Both the position numbers and the translations under genes were made by a program. The notes under the pieces are model-generated. The model did no database searches and was not told where the DNA came from. It saw only the letters and a list, made by a program, of their open reading frames with translations. A DNA stretch of 38,382 bases from Nitrospirae bacterium MYbin6 (GTDB lineage Bacteria > Nitrospirota > Thermodesulfovibrionia > Thermodesulfovibrionales > Magnetobacteriaceae): positions 1 through 38,382 of the forward strand of contig PEAC01000016.1 of the NCBI GenBank assembly GCA_002753305.1, in the 5' to 3' direction. Shown one piece after another: positions 8,031-16,778 of this stretch (the first letter of the stretch is position 1; each line of letters begins with the position of its first letter).

Positions 8031-9751
8031 TAAGCAGTGATAAACAATTGATTTTAACCTGTGGCTGGTGTAAAAAAATAAAAAGCGACACCGCTTGGCA
8101 GACCATTGAGGAGTTTTTCATTTCTATGGGCTGCACTGATATTACACACGGGATGTGCCCCGAGTGCTCAGAGAAGATATTCCAGAAAAGGGTTTACCTT
8201 GAGAGTTACCAGAACATCTGCAAGGCGATAAGCTCAAGTATCGCTTTAAATGAAGTCCTGAGCCTTATCGTAACAAATATAGTGCGGGTGATGAACGTCA
8301 AGGCATGCCTGCTCAGATTAATAAACAAGAAATCAAGGACTTTAGACGTTGCCGCCTCCTTCGGGTTATCTGACGACTATGTCAACAAGGGCGCGGTAAC
8401 CTTTGACCAGAGCCTGGAGGATGCCCTGTCGGGCAAACCAGTCTCTATATATGACGTCGCAGACGATAAGAACTCAATATACTTCCATGCCGCAAAGAAA
8501 GAAGGTATCAGAAGCATTATGAGTGTACCCCTGAGGTTCAAAGACGATATAATCGGAATCATGAGGATGTACACGGCAGAGCCAAGGAACTACTCGGACG
8601 AGGACATGAAATTCGTCTCGGCCATAGCCGAACAGGCCGCAATGGCAATAATGAATGCCAAGGAGTTTGAGAGTATAGTATCGAAGGAAAAGGAATACCT
8701 GAGGGTGTTTCAGGAGATCTCAAAGGCACTAAGCTCTTCTCTTAACCTGGAAGAAATTCTGAACATGATCGTCAGAAAAATCCCCGAGGCCATCCATGTA
8801 AAAGGCGCTACGATAAAACTAATAGACGAAAAGACGAAAAAAATAAGACTCGCGGCCGCATATGGACTTAACAAAGACTTTCTGACAAAAGATCCCACAG
8901 GAAGAGAGCTCAACATAATGGAGGCCTTAAACCACCTGTACTCACAGGCATCGTCGCTGCCTTTTCTAAAAGACAAGGATATGAATATCCTCGAGGGGCT
9001 GAACTATAACCCGGTCTTTATCTATGACGCAACGACAGACCCTAGAGTAATAAACAAGAAGGACATCATAGAGGAGGGTATTAAGAGCATTCTCTCAGTA
9101 CCCATTCTGGCAAGGGGCAAGTTAATAGGCGTGATTAAATTGTTCACCGGCTGGCTCAGAAATTTCACACAGGAAGAGGTGGATTTTGCTACGTCGTTAG
9201 CTGAGCAGTGCGGCCTTGCGATCGTTAATGCAACCATGTACGAAAAAAAGTATAAAGAAGTGACTTACTTAAAAACCCTTCAGGAGATAACAAAACTCAG
9301 GACCAAGACGACGGATTTCAGCAAGGTGTTAAACCACATTGTCACACGCCTGCCAGAGATAATGAACACAAAGGCAGCAACCATACGGCTGTTAAACCCG
9401 AAGAATCAGAAGCTTGAGCTTGCCGCGGCCTCCGGCCTGAGCGATGAATACCTGAGCAGAGGTTCCGTAGAGTATGAAGAAAACATAAGGCTTGCCCTGA
9501 AGGGAGAGCCTGTGGCGATTTACGACGCCGCAAATGACGCGCGTATAATTTTCAACAAAGAGGCCCAAAGAGAAGGCATTAAGAGCATCCTCGTCATTCC
9601 TCTGATACTATATAACAATACTATCGGGGTACTGAGGCTCCTGACCAGCGAACTGCGGGTGTTTACGACGGACGAGATAGACTTCGCCATGGCGCTTGCC
9701 GAAGAGGCGGCAATAGTTATCGAAAATGCCAGGCTCCAAAATAAGATCTGA
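8027..9751 (+). CDS. triple-GAF protein with N-terminal Cys4 motif
   Basis: A 574-residue cytoplasmic sensor-like protein. The N-terminus carries CGWC (Cys12, Cys15) and CPEC (Cys44, Cys47), a zinc-ribbon-like segment seen at the head of some sensor kinases. Three GAF domains follow at about 68-205, 235-400 and 425-572, each introduced by a helix of the type [19 protein letters not shown] and containing [10 protein letters not shown] / [13 protein letters not shown] style sequences. No kinase, HD, GGDEF or other output domain follows, so it may work as a partner or ligand-binding scaffold. The domains are similar enough to suggest internal duplication. It overlaps purC by 4 bases (ATGA) and is probably cotranscribed with it. 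Confidence 0.85.
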   Translation: MISSDKQLILTCGWCKKIKSDTAWQTIEEFFISMGCTDITHGMCPECSEKIFQKRVYLESYQNICKAISSSIALNEVLSLIVTNIVRVMNVKACLLRLINKKSRTLDVAASFGLSDDYVNKGAVTFDQSLEDALSGKPVSIYDVADDKNSIYFHAAKKEGIRSIMSVPLRFKDDIIGIMRMYTAEPRNYSDEDMKFVSAIAEQAAMAIMNAKEFESIVSKEKEYLRVFQEISKALSSSLNLEEILNMIVRKIPEAIHVKGATIKLIDEKTKKIRLAAAYGLNKDFLTKDPTGRELNIMEALNHLYSQASSLPFLKDKDMNILEGLNYNPVFIYDATTDPRVINKKDIIEEGIKSILSVPILARGKLIGVIKLFTGWLRNFTQEEVDFATSLAEQCGLAIVNATMYEKKYKEVTYLKTLQEITKLRTKTTDFSKVLNHIVTRLPEIMNTKAATIRLLNPKNQKLELAAASGLSDEYLSRGSVEYEENIRLALKGEPVAIYDAANDARIIFNKEAQREGIKSILVIPLILYNNTIGVLRLLTSELRVFTTDEIDFAMALAEEAAIVIENARLQNKI

Positions 9752-9764
9752 CACACACAAACAG

Positions 9765-10628
9765 ATGCTCACTCCCGGCACCCGAGTACTATCATACCTG
9801 AGGATGATAAAATTCTCTCATTCCCTGTTTGCGTTGCCATTTGCGTTTTCATCGGCTGTATTAGCAGCAGGAGGCCTCCCCGCCACAAAGAAAATCCTCT
9901 GGATAACGATGGCAATGGTCGCGGCACGCTCTGCCGCAATGGGCATGAACAGGGTAATCGACAAGGAGATAGACGCCCAAAATCCCAGAACTAAAAATCG
10001 AGAAATACCCACAGGGGTTATACCGGTTGCCGAGGCCGTGGCCTTTATTGTGTTGTCTTCTATAATATTTTGTTTCTCGGCACATATGTTAAACCCTCTC
10101 TGTCTTAAGCTCTCACCACTGGCCTTGTGTATTGTATTTCTCTATTCATACACGAAGAGATTCACCTGGGGGGCCCACCTTGTCCTTGGTGTGGCGATAG
10201 CGCTTGCCCCACTTGGGGCGTGGATTGCAATAAGGGGGGGGATTTCGTGGGAAGCGCTGCCCCTTTGTGTTGCTGTCATATTCTGGCTTGCGGGGTTTGA
10301 CATCCTCTACGCACTGCAAGACATTGAGTTTGACAAGGCACATAAGCTCTACTCGATACCCCAGCGGTTTGGTGTCAGAAACTCGTTATATATTGCGCGC
10401 GTGTTTCATATAATTACGTGGATATTTCTCTGTATCACTGGCAGGGTGTTTCACATGGGAATAGTTTATTACATAGGGATGGCAGTCGTTGCCGGACTCT
10501 TAATCTATGAGCACAGACTTGTAAGGCCGGGGGATTTGACAAAGCTTGATATGGCATTTTTCAACATGAACGGATATATCAGTATTGCGGTGTTGGTATT
10601 CATAGCCCTCGATAAAATGGCCAAATAG
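9765..10628 (+). CDS. mqnP: UbiA-family prenyltransferase, MqnP-like
   Basis: Membrane prenyltransferase that attaches a polyprenyl chain to an aromatic quinone precursor. The 287-residue product shows the first Asp-rich motif NRVIDKEIDAQNPRTKNREIPTG and a second around DIEFDKAHKLYSIPQRFG, with about eight transmembrane helices. Both motifs resemble the enzyme of the futalosine (MqnP) menaquinone route, annotated as UbiA-like 4-hydroxybenzoate polyprenyltransferase. No other mqn gene is present, so the substrate is inferred. Candidate starts are ATGs at 9726 (overlapping the GAF gene), 9765 and 9804; none has a convincing ribosome site. 9765 is chosen because the family usually has some 15 residues before the IKFSHSLFALPFA block. 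Confidence 0.8.
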   Translation: MLTPGTRVLSYLRMIKFSHSLFALPFAFSSAVLAAGGLPATKKILWITMAMVAARSAAMGMNRVIDKEIDAQNPRTKNREIPTGVIPVAEAVAFIVLSSIIFCFSAHMLNPLCLKLSPLALCIVFLYSYTKRFTWGAHLVLGVAIALAPLGAWIAIRGGISWEALPLCVAVIFWLAGFDILYALQDIEFDKAHKLYSIPQRFGVRNSLYIARVFHIITWIFLCITGRVFHMGIVYYIGMAVVAGLLIYEHRLVRPGDLTKLDMAFFNMNGYISIAVLVFIALDKMAK

Positions 10629-10630
10629 TA

Positions 10631-11362
10631 ATGGCTGAGGAAGAGGCGTATAAAATAAAATTAGACGTATTTGAGGGACCGCTTGACTTGCTCCTCACGC
10701 TTATCCATAAAAACAAGATTGACATCTACGACATCCCAATAGCCTTCATAACCGGACAGTACCTTCAGTATATTGCTTTGATGAAGGACCTGAACATTGA
10801 CATAGCCGGGGAGTTTATCGTAATGGCGGCAACCCTGATACACATAAAATCAAAAATGCTGCTGCCGGTGGAGGAAAGGGTAGGGCAGGAGGAAGAGGAA
10901 GACCCTCGCCTGGAGCTTGTTCAGAGATTAATCGAGTATCAATCATATAAAGAGGCGGCCTTTACCCTAAAGGAAAAGGAGGCGGTTTGGGAAAACATCT
11001 TCTCGAAAGACCAGGAATGGGAGTTTCAGGAAGAGTCAAAGGCTTCACACGAACCATATCTGATTAATCTTAACCTCTATGACCTTCTAAAGGCACTTCA
11101 ATGTGTGATAGAAAAAAAACCCTTCGAGATAGGGTCGATAACAAAAGAACACTTGACGATTAAAGATAAAATTGCTATTATTACAGAGAGACTTGAACTT
11201 GAGAGAGACGAAAAGATCTTATTCCTTAGTTTGTTTACGGATACGGCAACGAAGATGGATGTAATAATAACGTTTTTAGCCCTCCTTGAGATGCTGAAAT
11301 CCGGGCTTGTCTATGCCTTTCAGGACGGTGAGTTTTCACATATATGGATAGGGAAACGTTAA
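10631..11362 (+). CDS. scpA: segregation and condensation protein A
   Basis: Kleisin subunit of the SMC-ScpA-ScpB condensin that compacts and segregates chromosomes. The 243-residue product begins with the diagnostic N-terminal block FEGPLDLLLTLIHKNKIDIYDIPI and continues with ITGQYLQYI and MAATLIHIKSKMLLP, then an acidic linker and a C-terminal winged helix (IITFLALLEMLKSG). It starts 2 bases after the prenyltransferase stop. The usual partner gene scpB is not next to it; a lipoprotein gene follows instead. Confidence 0.95.
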   Translation: MAEEEAYKIKLDVFEGPLDLLLTLIHKNKIDIYDIPIAFITGQYLQYIALMKDLNIDIAGEFIVMAATLIHIKSKMLLPVEERVGQEEEEDPRLELVQRLIEYQSYKEAAFTLKEKEAVWENIFSKDQEWEFQEESKASHEPYLINLNLYDLLKALQCVIEKKPFEIGSITKEHLTIKDKIAIITERLELERDEKILFLSLFTDTATKMDVIITFLALLEMLKSGLVYAFQDGEFSHIWIGKR

Positions 11363-11388
11363 AACCCAAAATAAAGGATGGTGGATTA

Positions 11389-12147
11389 ATGAAAAGTAAT
11401 TCTTTAAGATATTGTGTTAACATACTGTTTGCATTAACTATTCTATGTATTGTAGTGTCATGTTCAACTACCAGTACTACACATAGTACGCAGCCGGAAA
11501 AGGAAACTAAAGCAGGCAATAAAGGAAAAGGACTCTATGCCCTTGGGGTTTCAAAGATGAGGGAGAACGACTACCAGGGGGCCTTTGTAGAGTTTAAAAA
11601 GGCACTTGAAATAAACCCTAACGACAAGGAATCCCTAAACGCCCTAGGCATGGTTTACAGCCGGTTTGGGGACAATAAAAACGCAAAGGAATCCTTTCAA
11701 AAGGCAATCAGCGTAGATAAGAATTTCTCTGACGCCTATAATAACCTCGGCATAACCTGCGCATCCATGGGCCAATGGGCCGAATCCATAGAGGCCTTCA
11801 GAAACGCGCTGAAAAATCCTCTATACGCAACTCCAGACAAGTCATATCAAAATCTCGGATTTTCCTTGTATCGAACAGGCAAATACGATGAGGCCATCAC
11901 TGCTTTTAAGGACTCACTCGCAAGGAATCAAACCAACACAGGGTCATACTATGGCATAGCCCTCTGCCACAATGCCGTCGGACGATACGGCGAGGCCAAC
12001 GACGCCCTGATGGAAGGTATACGTATCGACCCGGAGTTTAAAGGCAACGTTCAAAAGGCACAAAAGGCGTTTGAAAAACAGAGACGCTCAAGCACCGGGT
12101 TAGTCGAACAGGACTATGCCAATTATTTGGAAATATTAAACTACTAA
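11389..12147 (+). CDS. PilF/PilW-like TPR lipoprotein
   Basis: A 252-residue lipoprotein: a Lys-poor hydrophobic signal ending in the lipobox VVSC (Cys25), a short Ser/Thr linker, then four to five tetratricopeptide repeats from about residue 50 to 235 (for example AFVEFKKALEINPNDKESL, AKESFQKAISVDKNFSDAY, AITAFKDSLARN). The arrangement and the segment NPLYATPDKSYQNLG recall PilF/PilW, the outer-membrane pilotin that helps the type IV pilus secretin assemble, but no other pilus gene is nearby, so this is tentative. The ATG at 11389 follows GGATGGTGG; the frame extends into scpA without similarity. Confidence 0.8.
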   Translation: MKSNSLRYCVNILFALTILCIVVSCSTTSTTHSTQPEKETKAGNKGKGLYALGVSKMRENDYQGAFVEFKKALEINPNDKESLNALGMVYSRFGDNKNAKESFQKAISVDKNFSDAYNNLGITCASMGQWAESIEAFRNALKNPLYATPDKSYQNLGFSLYRTGKYDEAITAFKDSLARNQTNTGSYYGIALCHNAVGRYGEANDALMEGIRIDPEFKGNVQKAQKAFEKQRRSSTGLVEQDYANYLEILNY

Positions 12148-12180
12148 CGAAGGATTTAATAAAGCAGAGGGTTAATAAAT

Positions 12181-13491
12181 ATGGACAAGGTCGCGTACCT
12201 GCAAACATGGGGCTGCCAAATGAATGTCCACGACACGGAGAAAATAGCCGGAGTCCTAAGGCACGAGGGCTACGCCTTTACCGATAATCCGGAGGACGCC
12301 GCCCTGATAATCCTCAACACATGCAGTATCAGAGAGAAGGCTGAGCATAAGTTCCTCTCAAGACTTGGATATTTTAAACGCCTCAAGAGAAAGAGGCCCA
12401 CCCTGCAAGTAGCAGTATCCGGGTGCATCGCCCAACAAGAGGGCGAGAAGTTCTTAATAGATAACCAATTCGTCGACTTTACGTTCGGGCCGCAAAATAT
12501 CGTAAAACTACCCGAACTTATCTCGAAAGGCAAACGAAAGGCCTCCGTGGAGGAAAACCCCGCATTGCCAGATACTGAGCTGCCGGCCATCAGAGACGGC
12601 GGCGCCAGGGCTTGGGTGAATATCATGTACGGCTGTAATAATTTCTGTAGCTACTGCGTTGTGCCATACACGAGGGGAAGGGAGCGCTCAAGGCCGATGG
12701 ACAGTATCATTGGCGAGATCAGGGCACTTGCCGATGAAGGCTATAAGGAGGTAACGCTCCTGGGACAAAACGTAAACTCCTACAAAGACCCCAAAGAAGG
12801 GCCGAACTCGTCTTTTCCACAATTGCTCAACCGCGTAAACGCAATCCAGGGCATCAAACGCATACGTTTCATAACGTCCCATCCCAAGGACCTCTCCCCG
12901 GAGTTAATCTCGGCAATCGGGGCGCTTGATAAGTTATGTAAACACATACACCTGCCGCTTCAGTCAGGCTCTACAGTGATTCTTTCCGCCATGAACAGGA
13001 AATACTCCTACAAAGGGTATATGGAGAAGATAACCGCCCTACGGCAACACATACCCGGTGTTGCAATCACGTCGGACATAATAGCCGGGTTCCCAGGTGA
13101 GACCGGACAAGACCATGAGCAGACGCTGGCCGCGCTTGGAGAGATAGAGTTTGACGGCGTATTTGCCTTTAAATACTCCAAACGCAGGAACACACGAGCC
13201 TCGGAGATGGAGGGGCAGATTGACGAAGATACAAAGGCTGAGAGGCTTAGAAATATCCTTGAATTACAAGATATTATAACTGAAAAGATAAACCATCGGC
13301 TTAATGGCCGAAATGTAGAGATCCTCGTCGAAGGGCAAAGCTCCTCAGACCCTAACACCTGGACCGGAAGGACAGGGACAAATAAAATAGTTAATTTCAT
13401 ACCCGAAGGACAGATAACAAAGGGGATGCTTATAACCGTAAACGTCACAAACGCATTCAGACATTCCCTGGAAGGCCGGATTGCAGGGTAA
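12181..13491 (+). CDS. miaB: tRNA-2-methylthio-N6-dimethylallyladenosine synthase MiaB
   Basis: Radical-SAM methylthiotransferase that converts i6A37 to ms2i6A37 in tRNA. The 436-residue protein shows the N-terminal UPF0004 domain with Cys12, Cys48 and Cys82 (auxiliary cluster), the radical-SAM motif CNNFCSYC (Cys152, Cys156, Cys159) within YGCNNFCSYCVVPYTRGRERSR, and a C-terminal TRAM domain. The start TWGCQMNVHDTEKI distinguishes MiaB from RimO and MtaB. It has its own 30-base gap after the lipoprotein gene and is directly followed by the related mtaB with overlapping stop and start. Confidence 0.96.
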   Translation: MDKVAYLQTWGCQMNVHDTEKIAGVLRHEGYAFTDNPEDAALIILNTCSIREKAEHKFLSRLGYFKRLKRKRPTLQVAVSGCIAQQEGEKFLIDNQFVDFTFGPQNIVKLPELISKGKRKASVEENPALPDTELPAIRDGGARAWVNIMYGCNNFCSYCVVPYTRGRERSRPMDSIIGEIRALADEGYKEVTLLGQNVNSYKDPKEGPNSSFPQLLNRVNAIQGIKRIRFITSHPKDLSPELISAIGALDKLCKHIHLPLQSGSTVILSAMNRKYSYKGYMEKITALRQHIPGVAITSDIIAGFPGETGQDHEQTLAALGEIEFDGVFAFKYSKRRNTRASEMEGQIDEDTKAERLRNILELQDIITEKINHRLNGRNVEILVEGQSSSDPNTWTGRTGTNKIVNFIPEGQITKGMLITVNVTNAFRHSLEGRIAG

Positions 13492-14750
13492 TGAAATTCT
13501 GCGTCCTTACCCTTGGGTGCAAGTCCAACCAGTCTGAAAGCACCCGAATAGAAAACACTTTTCTGGAAGGTTCCCACGAAAAAACACACCTTGAGGCAAG
13601 CCCCGATATCTGCGTAATAAACACATGCAGCGTTACGGCAAAGAGCGACTACCAGTCAAGGCAGTTGATCAGGCGCGCCCTTAAGGCCGGGGCGTCGGTC
13701 ATCGTTACCGGGTGTTACTCACAGCTCAACGAGGCACAGATAAGGCAGATAAGCACGGAGATAGAGATAGTTAATAACGAAGATAAAGGCTCGTATTTCA
13801 AAGATAATTTTGGGCATAGCCCAAACCTCGCGGCAACAGATAACGGCCACAGCCGCGCCTTGCTAAAGATCCAGGACGGCTGCAACTCCAGCTGCTCATA
13901 CTGCATAATCCCACAGGCCAGAGGTGCCTCAAGATCCAGGACGGCAGATGAAATAATCCGCGAGGCCAAAGGCCTTGAGGCGGCAGGCTTTATGGAGATA
14001 ACCATCACGGGGATTCATATCGGCTACTATGGAGCTGACCTAAGCCCAAAGATGGAGCTCTCAGAACTCATCGAAGAGCTCCTGATACATACGAATAAGC
14101 CGAGAATCAGGCTGACCTCAATCGAGGCAACCGAAATAAGCGACAGACTGATTCGGCTATTTGGAGGTGGCCGTGTATGCAGCCACTGCCACATACCACT
14201 GCAAAGCGGACACGACGGCATATTAAAGAAGATGAACAGGCCGTACACTACCACAGAGTTCAGGGAAACCGTCCTGAGGTTGTCCGAATCTGCCGATAAC
14301 ATATCAATAGGCTCAGACGTTATAGTTGGATTTCCCGGTGAGACTCAGGATAACTTTGAGGATACCTATAATTTTATCGCATCGTTGCCACTGACATATC
14401 TGCACGTATTTCCATACTCGAAAAGGAAAAACACAAAGGCCTCAGAGATGCCAGGGCACGTGGAGGAGGGAGTAAAGAAGCAGCGCTCAGCAGCGCTGAG
14501 AGGACTATCGAACGAAAAGAAGTCTGTGTACATGGCCGCGCAGACGGGAAAAGTCCTCAGTGCGGTAGTAGAGAGAGTTGAGGAAGGCTCATTTGGCGGC
14601 ACAACGGGGAATTACCTGAAAATAGAGTCCAAGACAGTGCCGGGATTAGACATACGGGAAAAACAGCTTGTAAATCTGATAGTTACTGGCAGAGAAAAAG
14701 ACCGTCTGGCAGGAAAGCCGATTAATATCAGTCAACCTGCCATTTTATAA
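13491..14750 (+). CDS. mtaB: tRNA t6A37 methylthiotransferase MtaB
   Basis: Radical-SAM enzyme that converts t6A37 to ms2t6A37 in tRNA. The 419-residue protein carries the N-terminal cluster cysteines Cys10, Cys46 and Cys75, and the radical-SAM motif CNSSCSYC (Cys131, Cys135, Cys138) followed by IIPQARGASRSR, typical of MtaB. VGFPGE and FPYSKRKNTKA are conserved later, and a TRAM-like end closes the protein. The ATG overlaps the miaB stop by one base (TAATG), so the two are translationally coupled. A clear paralogue of miaB; placing both tRNA A37 thiomethylation enzymes together is a sensible functional unit. Confidence 0.93.
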   Translation: MKFCVLTLGCKSNQSESTRIENTFLEGSHEKTHLEASPDICVINTCSVTAKSDYQSRQLIRRALKAGASVIVTGCYSQLNEAQIRQISTEIEIVNNEDKGSYFKDNFGHSPNLAATDNGHSRALLKIQDGCNSSCSYCIIPQARGASRSRTADEIIREAKGLEAAGFMEITITGIHIGYYGADLSPKMELSELIEELLIHTNKPRIRLTSIEATEISDRLIRLFGGGRVCSHCHIPLQSGHDGILKKMNRPYTTTEFRETVLRLSESADNISIGSDVIVGFPGETQDNFEDTYNFIASLPLTYLHVFPYSKRKNTKASEMPGHVEEGVKKQRSAALRGLSNEKKSVYMAAQTGKVLSAVVERVEEGSFGGTTGNYLKIESKTVPGLDIREKQLVNLIVTGREKDRLAGKPINISQPAIL

Positions 14751-15156
14751 AGAATAATCGACTGCCTAAAAGTTGAACAATAGCGGTAAAAGGGCACAGG
14801 CAAAGGTTCTACAGAAGGAAATCATGCAATTGCCGACAAGTTATCCACAAAACATGTTGATATAATATGTCCGATAAGATATATTATGTAAAATTATATT
14901 ATGGGATATATATCCGCCGGCCACAGCCTGCCTCTAAGTTGCCGGCCTGCCTGGCCTGCCTTTGAATGTATCTGAGGAGTTGCAGACAGAAAACCATATC
15001 ATCCTTCGACAAGCTCACAGGATGCCTGACAGACCCTAAGTTGCCGTGCGCGTATCCTCCTTTGATAATCGATGATCATTCTAAGCTCCACAGCTTTGCA
15101 CTGCACATGAAACGAAAACCATTATGCGGAAGAAAAGACAAATGCGGCTGTAATTA
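14751..15156. other. 406-base intergenic stretch with a DnaA box and AT-rich tract
   Basis: No convincing gene. It holds a perfect DnaA box TTATCCACA (14841-14849), then an AT-rich tract to about 14910 with partially palindromic ATAATAT/ATATTAT elements, then a GC-rich part (14920-14960) with repeats of CTGCC/GGCCTGCC and two copies of CTAAGTTGCCG (one near 14935, one near 15035). A 64-codon plus-strand frame (14966-15160) lacks a placed ribosome site and family similarity. Possibly remains of a decayed gene or intergenic repeats. Confidence 0.6.
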
Positions 15157-15808
15157 TTAAAAACTGCCTGTCCCTAAAAACTCTTTCAATTTATCCAATG
15201 AATCGGCTTTCTTGATAAGATCCTTGAGTCCTTCCAGCTTGTCTACAGAATCAATAACCCTAACCATATCCATCAACGCGACTCCGGCTGAACCAAACTT
15301 AAGCTCAAGCATACCTTCTATTCCCTCAAGTAATCCTTCAAGTTTTCCTTCAATTAAACCTTTTTCGAGGCCTCTCTCAATACCTTTTTCGATTCCCCTT
15401 TCCATTCCCTGCCTGAACCTTACATCTCTCTCTAAGTCATATACCAATGCCATTGTCTCTGCCTCCTTACATACTTCGTCCTGCAAATCTCTCAACTGTG
15501 CCAGGACTTCCACCTGCCGAATGTACTTGCCCCGGAGCGTTTCCTCCTTAACCAGTTCCTTTAAACGATCAAGTATCTCTCTTATGAATATTTTAACACC
15601 TTTCTTCTGATAATTGCATAAAATGGAGATTATTACCTCTTCAGGTTTATCCGAATGTAAAAACATATCACAATCGACATCCCTCATTCTGAAGTTTAGT
15701 CTCAATAGCCGTGGATTTAACAATCTTTAACCCGATTACCTTTATTATCAGGGTATCTACAACATCCTTCAGGAGTTCTTTGATAATCTTGTCATAACGT
15801 TTAGACAT
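15157..15808 (-). pseudogene. decayed Rpn-family (PD-(D/E)XK nuclease/transposase-like) gene
   Basis: The 188-codon frame ending at 15157 is the C-terminal part of an Rpn/YhgA-type protein: RDVDCDMFLHSDKPEE, AILCNY-like ISILCNYQKKG, and a long stretch of GxE[KR]G repeats (RGIEKGIERGLEKGLIEGKLEG) typical of this family. Directly upstream, in another frame, an ATG at 15808 begins MSKRYDKIIKELLKDVVDTL, which looks like the family's N-terminus. About 20-30 codons later this runs into the C-terminal part out of frame and stops. The catalytic core that should lie between is missing, so I read this as an internal deletion with frameshift. Intact members are around 280-300 residues. Confidence 0.7.
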
Positions 15809-15834
15809 ATGGAGTTATGATAACATAAGAAACA

Positions 15835-15872
15835 GGGAAGGGAGTACATCCGGCATCATAGCCCCCCTTCCC
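15835..15872 (-). terminator. terminator of the Usp/TauE operon
   Basis: On the minus strand GGGAAGGG (15865-15872) pairs with CCCTTCCC (15835-15842), an 8-bp stem with a 22-base loop, followed by TGTTTCTT. It lies just after the Usp stop at 15880. The T tract is imperfect, so strength is uncertain. Confidence 0.55.
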
Positions 15873-15879
15873 TTCTGTA

Positions 15880-16776
15880 CTACGATAGATTTTCTTTTAT
15901 CACAAGTACCGAACAATGGGAAAGTGCTACCACACGTTCGGCAACGCTGCCCATGAGGAGCCTGTTTATTCCGGTCCTCCCGTGCGTACCCATGAGGACA
16001 ATGTTTATGCCCAGTTCCTTTGCCTTATTAACGATGACCTCGTAAGGATTGCCTACACCGGTTATGGTAACTGGCGTAACACTCTCGGCCACGGCGGCGT
16101 TTTTCACTCGCGCGACGATGTCTTGAGCCTCTGAGAGCCTGGCATCGCTTTGAGCGACTGATAACACGGTGAGAGAATTTACATGTGGGCATCTCTTTGC
16201 CATATTTATCGCCTCTTTCTCTGCGAGGGCGCTACAGGACGAGCCGTCAGTTGCCAGCATCACCCGTTGTCCTTTAATGTCAGCATCTTTGGGGACTACC
16301 AGCACCTTGCACGGGGCATAGGCTATTATCTTTGCCGTAACGCTGCCCATCAGCATCCTCTTCAGGCCGGCCATTCCTCTTCTTCCCATTATTATTACGT
16401 CGCTTCTTCTTTCATATGCCTCTTCTATTATCCCCTCATACGCGTCATTTGTCCTTCTGATGACGATGTCGAGTTCGACATTTTCCTCGGCGGCATGTTC
16501 CCTTAAGTCATCGAAATATGTCGTGAGCTTGTTATCTATCTGCTCGACAAAGGTAAGCCCGCCGCTTTCGTAACCGTCGCTCAGGCCGTGGACATAAAGG
16601 AGTGTGAGCCTTATGCCGCAGGATTTGGCAAACAAGAGGGCCTCTTTAATTGCGCCTTTACTGAACTCCGAGCCGTCTGCCGCCAGTAGCAGGGACTTTA
16701 ATTCGCCCATAAGCTGTGTCCTGTACATTATATCCATCTTTGAGACTTCAGGTCTTAAGACTTCAGTCGCTACCAT
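15880..16776 (-). CDS. tandem-domain universal stress protein
   Basis: A 298-residue protein of two UspA domains (about 25-160 and 165-297). Both keep the ATP-binding signature GxxG-9x-G[ST]: GRRGMAGLKRMLMGSV in the first and GTHGRTGINRLLMGSV in the second, so both should bind ATP. A GGAGGA ribosome site 9 bases before the ATG at 16776 supports this start and lies at the end of the TauE gene. It is the last gene of the minus-strand operon Usp-like, small membrane protein, TauE, Usp. It is a clear paralogue of the Usp at 21806-22660 (shared GAIKEA, IAYAPCKVLVVPKD, GTHGRTG). It probably gives stress resistance or regulates the exporter; the precise role is unknown. Confidence 0.92.
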   Translation of the reverse strand: MVATEVLRPEVSKMDIMYRTQLMGELKSLLLAADGSEFSKGAIKEALLFAKSCGIRLTLLYVHGLSDGYESGGLTFVEQIDNKLTTYFDDLREHAAEENVELDIVIRRTNDAYEGIIEEAYERRSDVIIMGRRGMAGLKRMLMGSVTAKIIAYAPCKVLVVPKDADIKGQRVMLATDGSSCSALAEKEAINMAKRCPHVNSLTVLSVAQSDARLSEAQDIVARVKNAAVAESVTPVTITGVGNPYEVIVNKAKELGINIVLMGTHGRTGINRLLMGSVAERVVALSHCSVLVIKENLS

Positions 16777-16778
16777 GA

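Noticed and set aside
14841..14915. Replication origin
   Set aside because: Only one DnaA box and no dnaA, dnaN or gidA-type neighbours; kept only as a DnaA-box observation.
14966..15160. 64-codon plus-strand frame ending in a Cys-rich tail
   Set aside because: No placed ribosome site, no recognisable family, sequence with intergenic repeat character; start region overlaps repeats.
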